DNA of 64,000 nucleotides, from NCBI GenBank assembly GCA_028583605.1, contig CM053329.1, positions 9,610,001 to 9,674,000 on the forward strand, read 5' to 3'. This document shows, piece by piece, positions 1-11,262 of this stretch. A program made the position numbers and the translations under genes. A model generated the notes under the pieces. It made no database searches. It saw only the letters and a list, made by a program, of their open reading frames with translations, and was not told the origin of the DNA. The stretch is from Dastarcus helophoroides. Its lineage: Eukaryota > Arthropoda > Insecta > Coleoptera > Bothrideridae. Numbering within the stretch: position 1 is the first letter of the stretch; each line of letters opens with the position of its first letter.

Positions 1-709
1 GGTAATTTTTATGTAAATGGGACACCAGGGATCGAAAAAATCACAATTAGGAAAAAGTTTGTCCTACACGTAGACCTTTAATTTGTAAATAGCAAACCGT
101 AAAGCATTTGTAAAGCACTTGTGTAAACACTTGTAAAGCTCTCTGGTATATTTGTACCACCAACTTTATATCAAATTAGGCTTACCAAACATTTTCTAGA
201 GGGGATGAGTCCCAATAAAAATGGATTTTTATATTTCAAAGAGAAGCTCCCCAGAATGAGTAAAATAGTAGTAGTAATACAACCTCAAATTAAGAAAATC
301 AATAAAAGACCCATTGCTTAAAGAAAAATTTCATATTTTGAAAAAATCAGCATGAAGATGCTTTAAAAATATAATTATTTGGTTTCCCATAAGAGTGACA
401 TCTAAAGATATTTTGTTAAAAAACTTTTATTGGAGTATAAAACTTTGGGTTGCAATATGGGGATCAAGATTCGTTTTTTAAACACATATCTTGACTTTGC
501 TCCTACGACTAAGGGGGCTCTGGGGGGCTGTAAGTGATAAGAACTGATGAAAGGTTCATGCGTACATTCCAATAATGAAAAAACTTTCTCAGGGTAGGTT
601 AAACTTAAGGGTGTTGACTGACTGCTACTGCTTGATCAAGAAGGACCAACTAAAAGCTAAATATTCTAGAGAAACAAAGATTATAAGTTCCTAATGTACA
701 TTTTTTATG

Positions 710-868
710 TTTTTTTTTTAAGTTTAATCCAATCGCAAAGGGTAAACCCATTATGCTTTTAAAGAACTGCGAGTAGGATGCGGAAATAAGGATAGATGGC
801 GCCTTCTTCTTTAGAAAACAAGGATAGGTTGTAATTTTTAGGGAAAATTCCTTTCTGGAGATCATTTT
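710..868 (-). pseudogene. 3'-terminal fragment of CR1-like retrotransposon (family B)
   Basis: This fragment matches the C-terminal end of the better preserved B copy near 43885-44040 on the same strand. Shared translated features are the tail around ITTYP, a basic stretch, and an ending close to an A-rich tract on the coding strand (the T-run at 711-719). It encodes only the last 50 or so residues of the reverse transcriptase protein, with no catalytic part, so it is dead on arrival by 5' truncation. The A-rich tail is what target-primed reverse transcription leaves. I could not find a target duplication. The match was made by eye within the window; the clade name comes from the longer copy. 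Confidence 0.7.
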
Positions 869-869
869 T

Positions 870-1080
870 CAAACATTTAACAAACAGATGTTGTGGGTGA
901 TGAACATTTTCAAAACTGCTTATTTAAAATGACAATAACTAACATTATTAAAAAATACAAAAGAAGTTCATGTGACATGGCAAAGCTTTTGTTGACCAGT
1001 GTTATAGACAAAGTTGAGATAAGGCAGGAATGGGGCACTTGTCTCTTCTAGTTCATGCATGCAAGGCAAACATAAATTCA
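870..1080. other. no gene seen
   Basis: Together with 1-709, this is AT-rich sequence without a convincing reading frame or repeat boundary. A short G-rich patch lies at about 510-530. Confidence 0.4.
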
Positions 1081-1990
1081 TCTGGGGAAACTTTTTCCAA
1101 AAATTTCCATTTTTACTTCAAAATTCGTCTTTTCCTTGAAATATTAACGCTTTTTTTCATATTTTAAAGAGATTTTTTTTTACAATTTTTACTAAATTCG
1201 CTTTTATTTAAAATTTCAAATGTATATTTAAGCTCGACTATTTCCCCAAAATTTAAATTTTTTATAAATTAGAAAATGTGAATTTTTTGAAATTTTAAGC
1301 TCAGTTCTTAAGCTCAATTTTTTTTCAAAATTCGTCGTTTTATTCTGCAAATTTTTATCATTTTATAACAAATGGATTTTTCTGAAAATTTTGACTTTTT
1401 CATTCAAATTTATCTTCTCATCGAAATTTAAACCATATTACGATAAAAAGTAAACATTTTGAAAGAAATATTCATCTGAAAATGTTGAAAAATATTTTTT
1501 TTAAAATTTGAATTTTTGGTAATAATTGCGGGATAATTTCTTTCTAGAACTTTAAACTCTACTCTCAAATTTTGATTCTTTTCTCAAAGTGTGATTTTGC
1601 TAAGCGTGGTGGTCAGATATTATTTAGAAATAGTTAAGGAAATTTGGAAGTTTAGTGTCGTTGTAGAAAAAATTTTTGTTTTTTTGCGGAGTCCACTTTT
1701 ATTTTGGTCGTACGATTTTTTTTTACAAGATAAGATAAAGTTATTGGATAAGAGTTTTTCATCCAATGGATCTTTTTCAATTTTTTTTGGAACACTTTAT
1801 TTGTTGATATATTTTATTTTTGTATTTTTAATTGTCAAATTTATTTTAACTACCCTAAAGATAAATATTATCACCTAAAAATTACCCTCCCTAAACAAAA
1901 TCCTGGATCCGTAGCCGTACCTTCCCTGAAAAACTTCCGTTTTATTTCAAAATTTCAAAATTTTTCTGGGAATTCATTTTTCTTGAAAAT

Positions 1991-2120
1991 TGAAATACAA
2001 CTATTGTCCCCTAAAACCAAGAAAGATTAAAAAACACAACAAAGGTTGCTCTAGCGCGTTTCGATAACCAAGCTATTCATCTTTAGAGAGATACTCAGAC
2101 TACTCAGATTCTTGAAACTT
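1991..2120 (-). repeat. foldback/pLTR-like repeat unit F1 (single arm)
   Basis: It shares a tattgtcccctaaaaccaag-type arm, an acacaacaaaggttgctct stretch and a hammerhead-like core with units at 16.1, 17.0 and 62.3 kb. Only one arm remains; the inverted partner arm is missing on the right, where AT-rich filler resumes. The unit resembles the terminal repeat of a Penelope-like element, but no coding region adjoins it. Confidence 0.65.
2049..2090 (-). ncRNA. hammerhead-ribozyme-like core, decayed
   Basis: Read on the minus strand: a CTCT strand, CTAAAGA (canonical CTGANGA with G5 changed to A), a stem-loop ATAGC-TTG-GTTAT with one G-T wobble, GAAA, a short ACGCGC stem III segment, then AGAG pairing with CTCT as stem I. 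The order fits a type I hammerhead. The lost G5 should abolish cleavage in this copy. Confidence 0.5.
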
Positions 2121-3650
2121 TAATTTTTTTTACAAATCATATTTACAAAATTTCGAATCTATTAGCAAAGTTTTACTTTTTAGTTTAAAATTTGACTATA
2201 ACTGGAAAATTTCAAATTTTTTCTCAATTTCAATTTGTTTCTCTATATTTCAACTTTTTTTCTGAAACTCTGTAATTTTTCTTAACTATTGAGCTTTTTC
2301 TAAAAATTTGGCTTCGTTAAACTCTAAGTTTCCTTGAATTTCTACACGGTTTCTTAAATTTGCTTTTTTCTCGATATTTTGATTTTTACCTCAAAATTCG
2401 ATGGTGTTTCTAGAAATTTAGACTTTGTTTTCGAAATTCGTCTTTTTTCACAATTTCAAGTATTTCTCATATAATGAAGTATTTTTCCTAAAATTCGATT
2501 TTTTCTTCAAAATTCGTCTTTTTGGACTTTATTCTCAAAATTCTACTTTTTGAGTTTTTCTTGTAAAATTATCTTTGCAATTTTTTCTGAAAAGTTTGCC
2601 TTATTTAAATTTTACTTTAGGAGAATTTTAACTCATAATAAATATAACAATTCTCGTTATTCTCGAAATTTCCACGTTCATCTCAGACTTGATGTTTCAT
2701 GTTTCTGGAAATTTTAACTTTTTCCTCGAAAAGTTCGTTTATGTTCTCAAAATTAAATAGGAATTTAATTTAACAAGTTAAAATTTTAAAAACTAATATT
2801 TTTGTAAAATTAAAAAAAAAAAGATTTCTTGTAAATGCAACTTCTTCATCAGCATTTAAAGTTTATAACAAAATTTAAATAAAAAAAGTAAATTTTCGGA
2901 AAAATTGTGATTTATTTTTTCAGAATTAGACTCATAAAAAATTTCAAACTTTTCCGAATTTGTGACATTTTTTGAATTTTTTTTAAATGTTGGATTTCTA
3001 TTTTAAATTTTATTTTCTGCAAAATACGACTTTTTCTCAAAATTGCGTTTTGATTCTCAATTCTCTCTCGATTTGATTCTCAAGATATGTAACTTTTTCT
3101 TTTAAAATTGGATTTCTCTCGGAAATATTACATATTTTTTAACAATTTGGTTTTATTTCTGAAATTTACTTTCGATTTTCAAAAATTATTTTTTACGAAA
3201 TCCATTCATTCCTTTTCTTTATTAAAAAGTCACTTTTAATTTTCTAAAGAGACAAGTTTAAATCAGAAGAGAAAAAATTCAGATTTTTAAAAAGCTCACA
3301 CTTAAAGTTGAAATGAAAATTTTAAATGCATTAACAACATTTTCTAATTCTAATCCGAAACTTTTAAATTTTCTAGATGTTTTAAACAGAACTTATTTAA
3401 AAATTTTGAGTTGAAACTTAAAATTTTTGAAATCAAATATTTTGTAAAGTTTTTTTTTTATAAATTGCGAGTTCTACTTTAAAATTTTGACTTTTTTAAT
3501 AAATTCTGTACCTAGTTTTATATTTGAAAATTCGAGATTTCTTAAAATATATACTTTGAAATTTTTTTGGAATAATTTTTAAAAATTTGGTTGGAATGTT
3601 TTATTGTTTCAAATTTAATAATAAAAAAATAGTAGATGAACTAAGCTGAC

Positions 3651-4139
3651 CCGATTATTTTTAAAACCAAAAGGCAACTCAGCTTAGAAACTCTGAAATT
3701 CTGGAGTTTTTGTGGTTTTTCAAATAATAAATTTATGATTTACAATTTTTATGAGGCAGAGTTGATTTTCTTGATCCCCTTGATCCTTCCCCCCATCTAA
3801 GTTGGTGTGTTCCTGCAGAAATTTACAAAATAAAGTGTTTGTAATTCTGCCATAACTTTATAAAAGCATTCAAGTATTTTGTACTTATACAGTTATACAG
3901 GGCGACAAGAAAAATACAATCGATAAAATATAAATATTGCAAAAAAAGCAAAACAAATATTTGATCAATATCAGGAGCAAGACATCTACAAAAATTAAAA
4001 AATGATTAGTTCGTATGTAGCACAATTGGAGAGAAAAAAATTATCTCAATTTCAGAGTGTGTAGTTCCTAAGGTAACAGGCAATATGCAATATCGTTTCA
4101 AAAAATAATGTTCAATCGTCGATTTTCCTGACAAATGTT
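3651..4139. other. no gene seen
   Basis: AT-rich sequence with a short C-rich patch (ccttgatccttcccccc near 3780). No reading frame or repeat family is recognised. Confidence 0.4.
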
Positions 4140-4400
4140 ACGTCTGGATTGTAGCTATGGAAAAATACGATGAGGCTAAGGCCATTAAATATCTCAAAAA
4201 TCGTTTGACAAAAGTGGCACCGATCTCTTCTCGGCTTATTAACATCTTATGGACTTCCAACGAGTCTCTGTCACTTAATAGCCAGGTTTCCTCCCTGACA
4301 GATATCTCTTCAGGTGGTCATTGACGGCATCTCATCCAAGACATGAATTAAAATGTCATTCATGGAGCACATTGGTCATTTTAGACTTAACAAAGAGGAG
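4140..4400 (+). pseudogene. reverse transcriptase fragment of CR1-like family B
   Basis: The sequence runs parallel to the B copy at 43070-43270: the stretch around the palm-domain Asp (LDISKAF in the better copy), followed by tggcaccgatctc, a ccagntttcnctc segment and gacagatctctt, then gcatctcatccaagacat. The frame is broken by several indels and no open frame of note survives. It is a short internal RT fragment, and the decay suggests an older insertion than the copies at 36-47 kb. Confidence 0.7.
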
Positions 4401-5336
4401 AAATTACCTGTCCCATAATATAGGATAAATAGGAAAAAATTAATATTTAGCATCTAAAATTGCCCAGGTCTGTTACACAAGTTACAGTGATTAGTTCAGT
4501 AGTTGAACAAATACTCTAATTGTGCCCACTTATTTTCATTTAACATCTTTAGAGTTTCGTAAATGAGAAAAGACTGTGGAATAATATGATTCAAGTTGAG
4601 CATTAAGTCGAATTTCTCGTTGGTGCCCAGGTGGAAATAAAGGAAAGTCGACCACGAACTTTTGGTTGAACCTGTTGACCGCAAGACAAGCGCGTGCCGT
4701 ATGCCGCAAGATGAAAGTTACGTCAGTGTGACTGGCGCCTGTCTTCGCCCACTCGACCAACAAACCAAAACATGAATATTAAACGAATATTACGATCTAA
4801 CTACCATCTTGCACGCTTTAATGCCTAATTCATTAATAATCCTTAGGAGAGGAACTTTCAAACGTCCCTCGAAATACACCTTCCTAAACGCTGATGACAG
4901 CTCGTCGGCGCTAATTACAATTAAAACAAGGCCGAACGTCTTCGACTAATTGAATGATAGACACTCAGGATGACACGTAAATAAACGTGAAAGTTAATTA
5001 TTAAACCATTCTTAGTTTAAGAATCTAAATGGGATGTTGATGAACCCCATAACCAAATTTTCATCGAGTTAAAAGCAAAAAGACCCCTAGAAATTTTATG
5101 TATTACACTGTCATGATACATTTTTTCAAATGCAATTAAGTTACAAATCTACCAAAATTTTTAAATTCTCGCCTGAAATCGATGAACTCCTAATCAACTG
5201 GAAAGAGTAATTGAAGTTGAAGTGAGGGCCAATAGCTCCAGACTGATTTAAGAATCCAAAAAAATGTCACTGATTTTGCACCATGTCTTAGTTTTACCGC
5301 TGCCTCACTTCATATTAGTTGACGTTTTGTTATCAG
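4401..5336. other. single-copy-looking stretch; no recognised gene
   Basis: More balanced base composition than its surroundings. A 75-codon minus-strand open frame (4536-4763, overlapping a 62-codon one) is not recognised and may be chance. The part at 4860-5010 mixes taattac/taatta sites with GC-rich words and looks like non-coding unique sequence. The target duplication of the next element starts at 5329. Confidence 0.35.
5329..5336. repeat. 8-bp target-site duplication (left), gttatcag
   Basis: An identical octamer lies at 14211-14218, directly outside the opposite terminal inverted repeat. Confidence 0.85.
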
Positions 5337-7395
5337 TAGAGACCTGATTTTAGGCACCATCAAATAAGGTAAAAAGGTGAGCTAAATGTTAAATTAGGCA
5401 AAAACGAACAGCTAAAAAAGGCATTAAATAGGTAAAATACTCTAAAAAAGGTGTTAACAGGCCAAAACTTACAATTAACAAGAAAAATATTTATTGACCA
5501 TTTTGAGCTTTCACTCGAAATTTAGAAAAAAATTAAATTTTGGGTTACAGGTACTCAGGATATTTAGAAGAAGTGAAAAATTTTGAAATAGACAAATTTT
5601 TAAAATTTCCATTTCATTCTCCAATTTTCCAAACAAAACTTGAAATTTTTTACTTTACTCATTCGAACTTTTTTCAAAATGTTGACTTTTAAATTCAAGG
5701 ATCCGTTTGAAGTTGACAGTGTCTAGAAAACAATCAAAATTTTGAGACTAAAAATCAAAAGTTCGAGAAGAAATTCATCAGTTTCAAAGTTAAGTAAGCT
5801 TGATTTAAATTTTCTTTTTTAAATAATTTAGACTTTATTTAAAATTTCTTGTTTTTTTTTTCAAATTTCGATCTTATGTTTTAAATTGTAATAAAAAAAT
5901 ATGGAATTTTGAGCAAAAATTCAAATTTTAGGAAAAACTGGGAATTTATACAAGCGATCTTTCGAGATTTAAATATGGTTTTTGAATAAAATTTTGAATA
6001 TATGACTCTTTACTAAAATGTTGAAATCTCATAAACCATAATTTTGAGAAGACATTTTTTAATAACATTTTTTAGGAATTTCTACTATACATTTTCTAAA
6101 ATGTCGATTCTTTTATAAATTTCAAGTTTTACGCAAAATTTGAGCATTTTTAAACTGGATAATTCGGGATTTTTTAAATAATTTTGAATAATCAGTTAAA
6201 TTTGAAATTTTTAATTTTTTTGTAAAATTTTAACTTCATAATAAAAAAAGGTCGAAATTTTTTGTTATGAAGTAGATTTTTTTATATTTCGAATATGATT
6301 TCGAAAATTCAATTTTTTTTTAAAAATTTCGACTTCCGAGTAAAAATTTCCAAAAAATATTGAAATTACTATCTTAGTCACCAAAATTCAACTTTTATTA
6401 AGAAATTTTTACTACTTTCTAGGTATATAAAATGCCAAGATTAAAGTTGAAATTCTGAAAAAAATTGTCTTAATAACTTTAGTTTTTTTTTTCAAAATTT
6501 TTACATTAATATTGGCTTCAAAATGCGGACTTCTTTAAAATATGTTGTTTTTCTCTCTTCACATTTAATTTAAAAAAAATCCTTAGGCGATTTTGGGAAA
6601 ACACTATAGGTTTCAGGAAATATCAAAGTTTCTTTTCTGAATTTTGTCTCAAGCGAAAATTTGAATGTTTGTTGTGGTTTTTGTTAATGGATTTGATATT
6701 TTGGAAGTAAGAGATTTTTTTTTAAAATTCCCAATCTAAACTTGCCTTGCAATTTTTACAGTTTCTCCTTTTTTTTCGAAAATTTGAATATCAAACCTGT
6801 TTTTATCCAAAAATTATGGCTCCCTTTTTTTGAGATTTAGACAATAATTCTAAATGTCAACTTATTTCTAAAAGTTCGAATTTAAAAAACTGAAAATTTT
6901 AAGTTCGAACAGGTAAATTTGTTAAGAATTAATATATTCAATTTTTTGTCAGGAAGTTCAAAATTTCTAAAAAAGTTAATATTTTTAGAAATGTTTATTA
7001 ATGAATTTAGTCTGTTTTTTTAAACATATAAACTTGGTCTTAATTAAACTTTTTCTAAACAACTTTTTCCACTCTAAATGCAGACTTTTGCGGACATTTC
7101 GGATTTAAATTCCACATTTAAAAAGCTCAAGATTAAATTCAGAATTTCAACATATGATATTTTCCTCAAAAATTTCCGCAACATTTCCAGGTAGCTAAAA
7201 AGAGCCAAACTTTCTAGAAAATATTTGCGGGTTTACCGTAAAAATCAAAATTTTAAATTTTGAATTTTGAGAAAAAAAATAAAAATATAGGCATACTTCT
7301 CATTTAACAGAAAATCTAATTTAAACTTAACATTTTCAAAAAATTATCGAAATTTTGGGACAAAGGTGAAACTAAAAAAAAAGATAAATAACTTT
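5337..7395. repeat. AT-rich filler body of the hAT-type element (left part)
   Basis: Begins with reiterated aaaaaaggtgttaa-like words (5370-5460) and passes into low-complexity A/T tracts of the aaaattttgaaa type. No coding potential is seen. The same sort of sequence resumes at 10510-11254 after the nested retroelement. Confidence 0.7.
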
Positions 7396-7407
7396 AAAGC
7401 AAAAACT
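7396..7407 (+). repeat. 12-bp target-site duplication (left) of element D
   Basis: aaagcaaaaact here is repeated exactly at 10498-10509, bracketing retroelement D. Confidence 0.8.
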
Positions 7408-7432
7408 ATCGTGTCTGGCACTGATAGGAGCA

Positions 7433-7678
7433 ATGAAATCCACTCCAACAGCAGCTCTCGAAATATTTCTTGAGGGGGCGGTACACGCTTTTGCTCTCCG
7501 TCTGCGAGCAGGAGGAATGTGGAATACGGTAGGTAAAATGGTGAGTCATCGGCGCATAATGGAGGGGGCGCTCCAAAAGGCATTTATTCTGGGTTCGCCG
7601 AAGGACCATCTACCAGTGAAATATAACTTCACAAAATCCTACCGTATAAAAATGGATGAACTACAAGCAAGAATACCA
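7433..7678 (+). pseudogene. element D: C-terminal reverse transcriptase segment (part 1)
   Basis: An open frame of about 80 codons with the TPTAALE motif that many I/R1/LOA-type polyproteins carry between the RT thumb and RNase H (there usually ITGAMRTTPTAALE). It ends with the ARIP residues interrupted by the Jockey insertion; the same four residues reappear at the start of part 2 because they lie in the target duplication. No catalytic RT residues are included, since the element is 5'-truncated. It is not translated as a unit on its own. Confidence 0.7.
7666..7678 (+). repeat. 13-bp target-site duplication (left) of Jockey copy A1
   Basis: agcaagaatacca here; agcaaggatacca at 9548-9560. 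Twelve of 13 bases match. Confidence 0.8.
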
Positions 7679-9156
7679 TAAGGCGGAAGTTAACAGGCTC
7701 AACCACGTGCTCAGGTATGAGCTCCGTAGGCACAAAATTTCTAAGTTTCAGGAACAACTAAGAAGTTGCAACCTCGAAACTGCATCAGATCTCTGGCGCA
7801 CAGCCAAAGCTATGAGAGGAGATAGAAAACCTATCCCACCGATACACGGACCTCAAGGAATGGCTTACTCAGATTAAGATAAGGCCGCAGCTTTCGCTGA
7901 GACCTTTGAACGACACTGTCAGGCCACACTTAAAGAAGTAGACTTAGACTTCGTAGAGGAGGTGGAAGAAGAGGTTCAAGTTCTTTAGGGGGAAGTGCCA
8001 GAAGAAGACGACGTCATCCAACCGACTAACGAGGAGGAAATCCAAAGCTTTCTGCGCAAGCTAAACGTCAAAAAGTCTCCAGGTCCAGACGGAATTCCAA
8101 ACCAAGCACTTTGGAGCAATAGTCAATTCCATGTTTAAGTACCGGTATTTTCCCACAAGATGGAAGACTGCAAACGTTATCTTCATTCCTAAGCCATGTA
8201 AGAATGGAAAATTTTCCCAAAATTACAGGCCAATCAGTCTCATCCAACTTGGGTAAGGTGGCGAAAAGGATTTTGAGGAAGCGTCTGCAGAATATCATTA
8301 GCGATCGCGATATCATTCCTAAGGAACAATTTGGGTTCCAACCTATGCACTCTACCTCAGACCAGCTGCTGAGAGTGGTTGAAACAATCATTCAACGCAT
8401 GAACTGGAACCAGGTAGTTGGAGCTATTTTCTTCGATATATTTAAGGCATTTGACACAGTTTGGCACCAAGGATTAGTTTACAAGATGTACCAGTTTGAT
8501 GTACCAATGGTTTAAATGGTAAGCTCGTTCCTGGACCAGCGCTCATTCAGAGCAAAGGTGGGACAGGAACAACTTAACCAGTTTAGGCTACAGTATGGGG
8601 TACTTCAGGCTCTGCCTTGTCACTTCTGCTGTATTCTCTGTTCACAGCAGACATCCCGAGAACCAATCCAACAATCGAGCACAACTTATTGGCAACTTAT
8701 GTAGACGACACCAGACGACTTCAGGAGGCAACAGACAGTCTACTAGATTACTTCGGAAAATCCAAGTCAACGCGGACAAGACTCAAGCAGTCTTTTTCGC
8801 CCGAAGAACCATATGGACATGTAAATGTTCATGGACAAAACGTCGACTGGAGACTTTAGGCAAAGTATCTAGGTGTAATTCTCGATAAAAGACTTACATT
8901 CCAGGCACACATCGATTATGCAGTGTCCAAAGTCAAAGTGCTGAAGGGACTGCTGCAAGCGACGATTGGTAGAAATAGTAACCTGTCCATTGAACTTAAA
9001 GTGTTACTATACAAATCAATCATAAGACCAGCGATGACCTACGCATCTGCAACTTGTTTACAGGTGACGTATAATCAGATGAAGAATCTCCATGTGTTCC
9101 AGAACATCTTTCTAACACAAGCCATGGACTCTCCATGGTTTGTGAGAAACAATTAA
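7679..9156 (+). pseudogene. Jockey-type reverse transcriptase, frameshifted
   Basis: The protein copied element RNA into DNA at a nicked target. Pieces run in order: a basic linker after the endonuclease (KAEVNRLNHVL, 7656-7877), the RT finger region (8204-8515) with QFGFQ and the palm motif IFKAFDTVWH, a continuation at 8516-8704, then YVDDT at 8698-8712 (the catalytic Asp pair, Val in place of the usual Ala), and the thumb region (8923-9156) with YKSIIRPAMTYAS. The endonuclease is missing by 5' truncation. The pieces lie in different frames with in-frame stops (for example near 7875, 8513 and 8857), so no active enzyme can be made. The clade follows from the motif set and the absence of RNase H. 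Confidence 0.8.
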
Positions 9157-9375
9157 CTCCATAGGAAAGCTGAACTACCTTTGGTAAAAGATTTTCTTGG
9201 GGAAATTAATTCCAGGGCGATGGTGAGAGCGGAAACGTATCCCAACGAACTAGTTCGAGAGGCAGTGGATTAGTATCCAAACGTCCCAACCAGGATTAGG
9301 AGACCAAGGATGGTCCTCTAGGCTACGACTTCCATTTTGAAAATTTTTGTTTTTTATGTTTCAGGCAAAATAGCT

Positions 9376-9401
9376 TACAATAGTGCTCTAGCACTATTGT
9401 A
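9376..9401 (+). other. perfect hairpin in the Jockey 3' UTR
   Basis: Arms tacaatagtgct and agcactattgta with a 2-base gap (ct). The same 12-base arms are exact in copy A2 (37036-37061), but the centre there is gg. Conservation of both arms inside otherwise diverging 3' UTRs suggests a structural role, perhaps recognition of the RNA by its own reverse transcriptase. Confidence 0.7.
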
Positions 9402-9547
9402 CTGTTCAGACGGAGAAATTGGGGGCCAAGGGCCCGGCCCGAAGAAGTAGGGGTTTTTAATCGGTACCCGTAGTTTGAGCGAAAGTTCGACACTATCTGG
9501 GTATCTTGCCAGATGCCCTTAAAGGATTTTCCCCTACTTTTAAAAAA

Positions 9548-9560
9548 AGCAAGGATACCA
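9548..9560 (+). repeat. 13-bp target-site duplication (right) of Jockey copy A1
   Basis: agcaaggatacca, one mismatch from 7666-7678. Element D coding sequence resumes immediately. Confidence 0.8.
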
Positions 9561-10451
9561 GACGTAAGTATATACACGGATGGATCGAAAACAAATACGG
9601 GCACTGGAAGAGGAATCTTCTCGGAAGACCTGAACCTAAATGTAAGTATTAAGTTAGATAAATACTCAACAATCGTCCAGGCGGAGATGTTGGCAATTTT
9701 ATATAGCGCCGAACAAATGACGCAACTGAACATTACAGGAAAATATATCCAAATAAAGCCGGACAGCCAGGCAGCCCTTAAGCCCCCGAGAAATGTGAAA
9801 ACAAACTTAGTGCTGGTATGGAACTGCCACCTAGCCTTAGAATGTCTATCACATGAGAATGCAATTGATCTAATATGGATCAAAGGACATTCCGGGAAAG
9901 AGGAAAACGAACGCGCTGACAAACTGGCGTGGAAGGGTTCGGAGGGACAATTCGTTGCACCAGAATCAACCCTTCCCTTGGCAAGATCAACCGTAAGATT
10001 CCTACTTAACGAAGAAATTTATCGCAAACACAAAGCCATATGGGCATCAATAACAACATGCCGACAAACGGCATTCATTAGAATGGCCTGCAGGGAAAGG
10101 GTAAAACCATGCCTACAACTTTCAAGAAATAATCTCAGGAAACTTGTAGGGATTTGGACATGTCACTGTCGATTAAACAAACACCTCCATAAAATGGGAA
10201 TTATAAATGACCCGAGTTGTGGAGGGTGTTTAGAAGAGGATGAGAGTGTCGAGCACGTGATGTGTCACTGCCCGGCACTAGCATCAATCAGAGGATCCAT
10301 GCTGGGGGGCTTCTGGCCTAGTGTGGCCAGTATGAGAGAGGCGCATCCAAGGGACGTTCTTCAGTTTCTTAACAAGGTTGGGTGGCTAATGAATAACCAA
10401 GTATATCTCAATCACGGGGATAGCACAATGGGCCCGGAAAGGGTGGCCTAA
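9561..10451 (+). CDS. element D: RNase H domain and C-terminal zinc-finger region (part 2)
   Basis: The longest intact reading frame in the window, open from 9513 and belonging to element D from 9561 on (about 297 codons). RNase H would remove the RNA strand during retrotransposition. The four acidic residues are visible: Asp in YTDGSK, Glu in QAEMLAI, Asp in PDSQAA and Asp in NERADKLA, with the family's His in GHSGKEE. The C-terminal third has a CGGCLEEDESVEHVMCHC cluster typical of I/R1/LOA/Jockey-type tails. The first codons after the Jockey tail, ARIPDVS, restore the frame of part 1. There is no promoter or start codon of its own, so it is a fossil fragment despite the clean frame. Confidence 0.85.
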   Translation, partial: DVSIYTDGSKTNTGTGRGIFSEDLNLNVSIKLDKYSTIVQAEMLAILYSAEQMTQLNITGKYIQIKPDSQAALKPPRNVKTNLVLVWNCHLALECLSHENAIDLIWIKGHSGKEENERADKLAWKGSEGQFVAPESTLPLARSTVRFLLNEEIYRKHKAIWASITTCRQTAFIRMACRERVKPCLQLSRNNLRKLVGIWTCHCRLNKHLHKMGIINDPSCGGCLEEDESVEHVMCHCPALASIRGSMLGGFWPSVASMREAHPRDVLQFLNKVGWLMNNQVYLNHGDSTMGPERVA

Positions 10452-10497
10452 GTGCTGGTCTAAACGTTAGACAAGCCACAACGAATCCAGAATCCAG

Positions 10498-10509
10498 AAA
10501 GCAAAAACT
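10498..10509 (+). repeat. 12-bp target-site duplication (right) of element D
   Basis: aaagcaaaaact, identical to 7396-7407. Confidence 0.8.
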
Positions 10510-11254
10510 TTTTTTCGAAATTCCGAAAAGTATTTTGACATTGCAAATTCAGATAGCAACAATAATTCTAGAACATATTGAAATTTTAAGATTGCCCAAT
10601 AGAAAAAACGTAATAATTGAAGTTGTAGCCTTGAACATTAAAAAACATCTAATGTTTCAGAATTTAGAAAGAATATTCAAATTCTAATGTTCGGGTGCAA
10701 ACTTTTTTGAGATAAAAGTTAAAATTTGGAATTTATATTGAAATCTGAATGAAATTTAAAAAAACCGATTTTCCTCCAGCTGACTTCAAACTATGTCTTT
10801 AAATAGAGTACTTTCTAGAAGCACTTTTCGCACATACGTGCAAGTTATAGAAGGCAGTTTAAAGATAAACTTTAGAAAAGGAATATTTTTCTGGTAACTT
10901 TATTATCTTGTACATACATCTGTTTTTATTTAGAAATTAAATTAAGATAAATAAGTAACATGGTTCAATTGTCCTGCGTTACAATAGCAGGCAAAACTTT
11001 AAGGGGACTGGGTGGGTCATAAAAAAATTCTTGTTAAATTACATTTCTTGGAAATGTATGCTTGATGCTTCTTATTATTATTATAATGGTGTAAATTTCT
11101 AATTCTATTGCTTTATTTTATTGAGTACAGATATTTGTGCCCAAATTCTTCAGAAATGTAAATGTACTGGAAAAAACCCATAGAAAAGGATAAATAGGCA
11201 CAAAACTTTCTGAAATCATATATAAAAACAAAAAAAAAACCAAGCAAAATTGAA
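10510..11254. repeat. AT-rich body of the outer hAT-type element (middle part)
   Basis: AT-rich, no gene. The more balanced stretch 10760-11250 has no recognised motif. Confidence 0.55.
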
Positions 11255-11262
11255 ATTGAGGC
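11255..11262. repeat. 8-bp target-site duplication (left), attgaggc
   Basis: Matches atttaggc at 14133-14140 in 7 of 8 positions. Confidence 0.65.

Larger units (their letters stand above)
1080..3650 (+). repeat. AT-rich degenerate filler block, T-rich strand
   Basis: About 2.6 kb of low-complexity DNA built from loose, non-identical copies of a short phrase (aaaattt, then a cgactttt-like step, then ctc), recurring every 20-30 bases. The plus strand is strongly T-rich. Open frames here are by-products of composition. Two recognisable pieces interrupt it: a foldback repeat unit (1991-2120), and at 1881-1920 a stretch with ccctccctaaacaaaatcc that resembles the ends of filler elements near 58300 and 62980. 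The block looks like decayed minisatellite or the body of non-coding transposons. Confidence 0.75.
7679..9547 (+). mobile_element. Jockey-clade non-LTR retrotransposon copy A1
   Basis: A 1869-bp, 5'-truncated copy inserted in element D, bracketed by a 13-bp target duplication. It ends in a short A-run after tacttttaaaaaaa, as target-primed reverse transcription leaves. A second copy (A2, 36890-38210, minus strand) shares the RT body, the 3' UTR and the same terminal ttcccctactt before the A-run, which confirms the 3' end. Unlike D and E it has no RNase H domain. The reading frame is broken several times. Confidence 0.85.
7408..10497 (+). mobile_element. 5'-truncated I/R1/LOA-like non-LTR retrotransposon D, split by a Jockey copy
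   Basis: The boundaries are set by a perfect 12-bp duplication. Removing the nested Jockey copy and its duplicated target leaves about 1.2 kb: the end of a reverse transcriptase, a complete RNase H domain, a C-terminal zinc-finger-like region and a short 3' UTR. The 3' end finishes with a tandem aatccag repeat rather than a poly(A) run, like the short-repeat tails of I-type elements. The coding frame is continuous across the Jockey insertion once the duplicated bases are counted once, so D was intact over this part when the Jockey copy landed. Confidence 0.8.

Noticed and set aside
1591..1878. 95-codon hydrophobic open frame
   Set aside because: Lies in T-rich filler, which by composition encodes Phe, Leu and Ile runs; no motif and no start context.
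9323..9922. 199-codon minus-strand frame
   Set aside because: Overlaps the RNase H frame of element D, which has all catalytic residues; the minus frame has no known motif.
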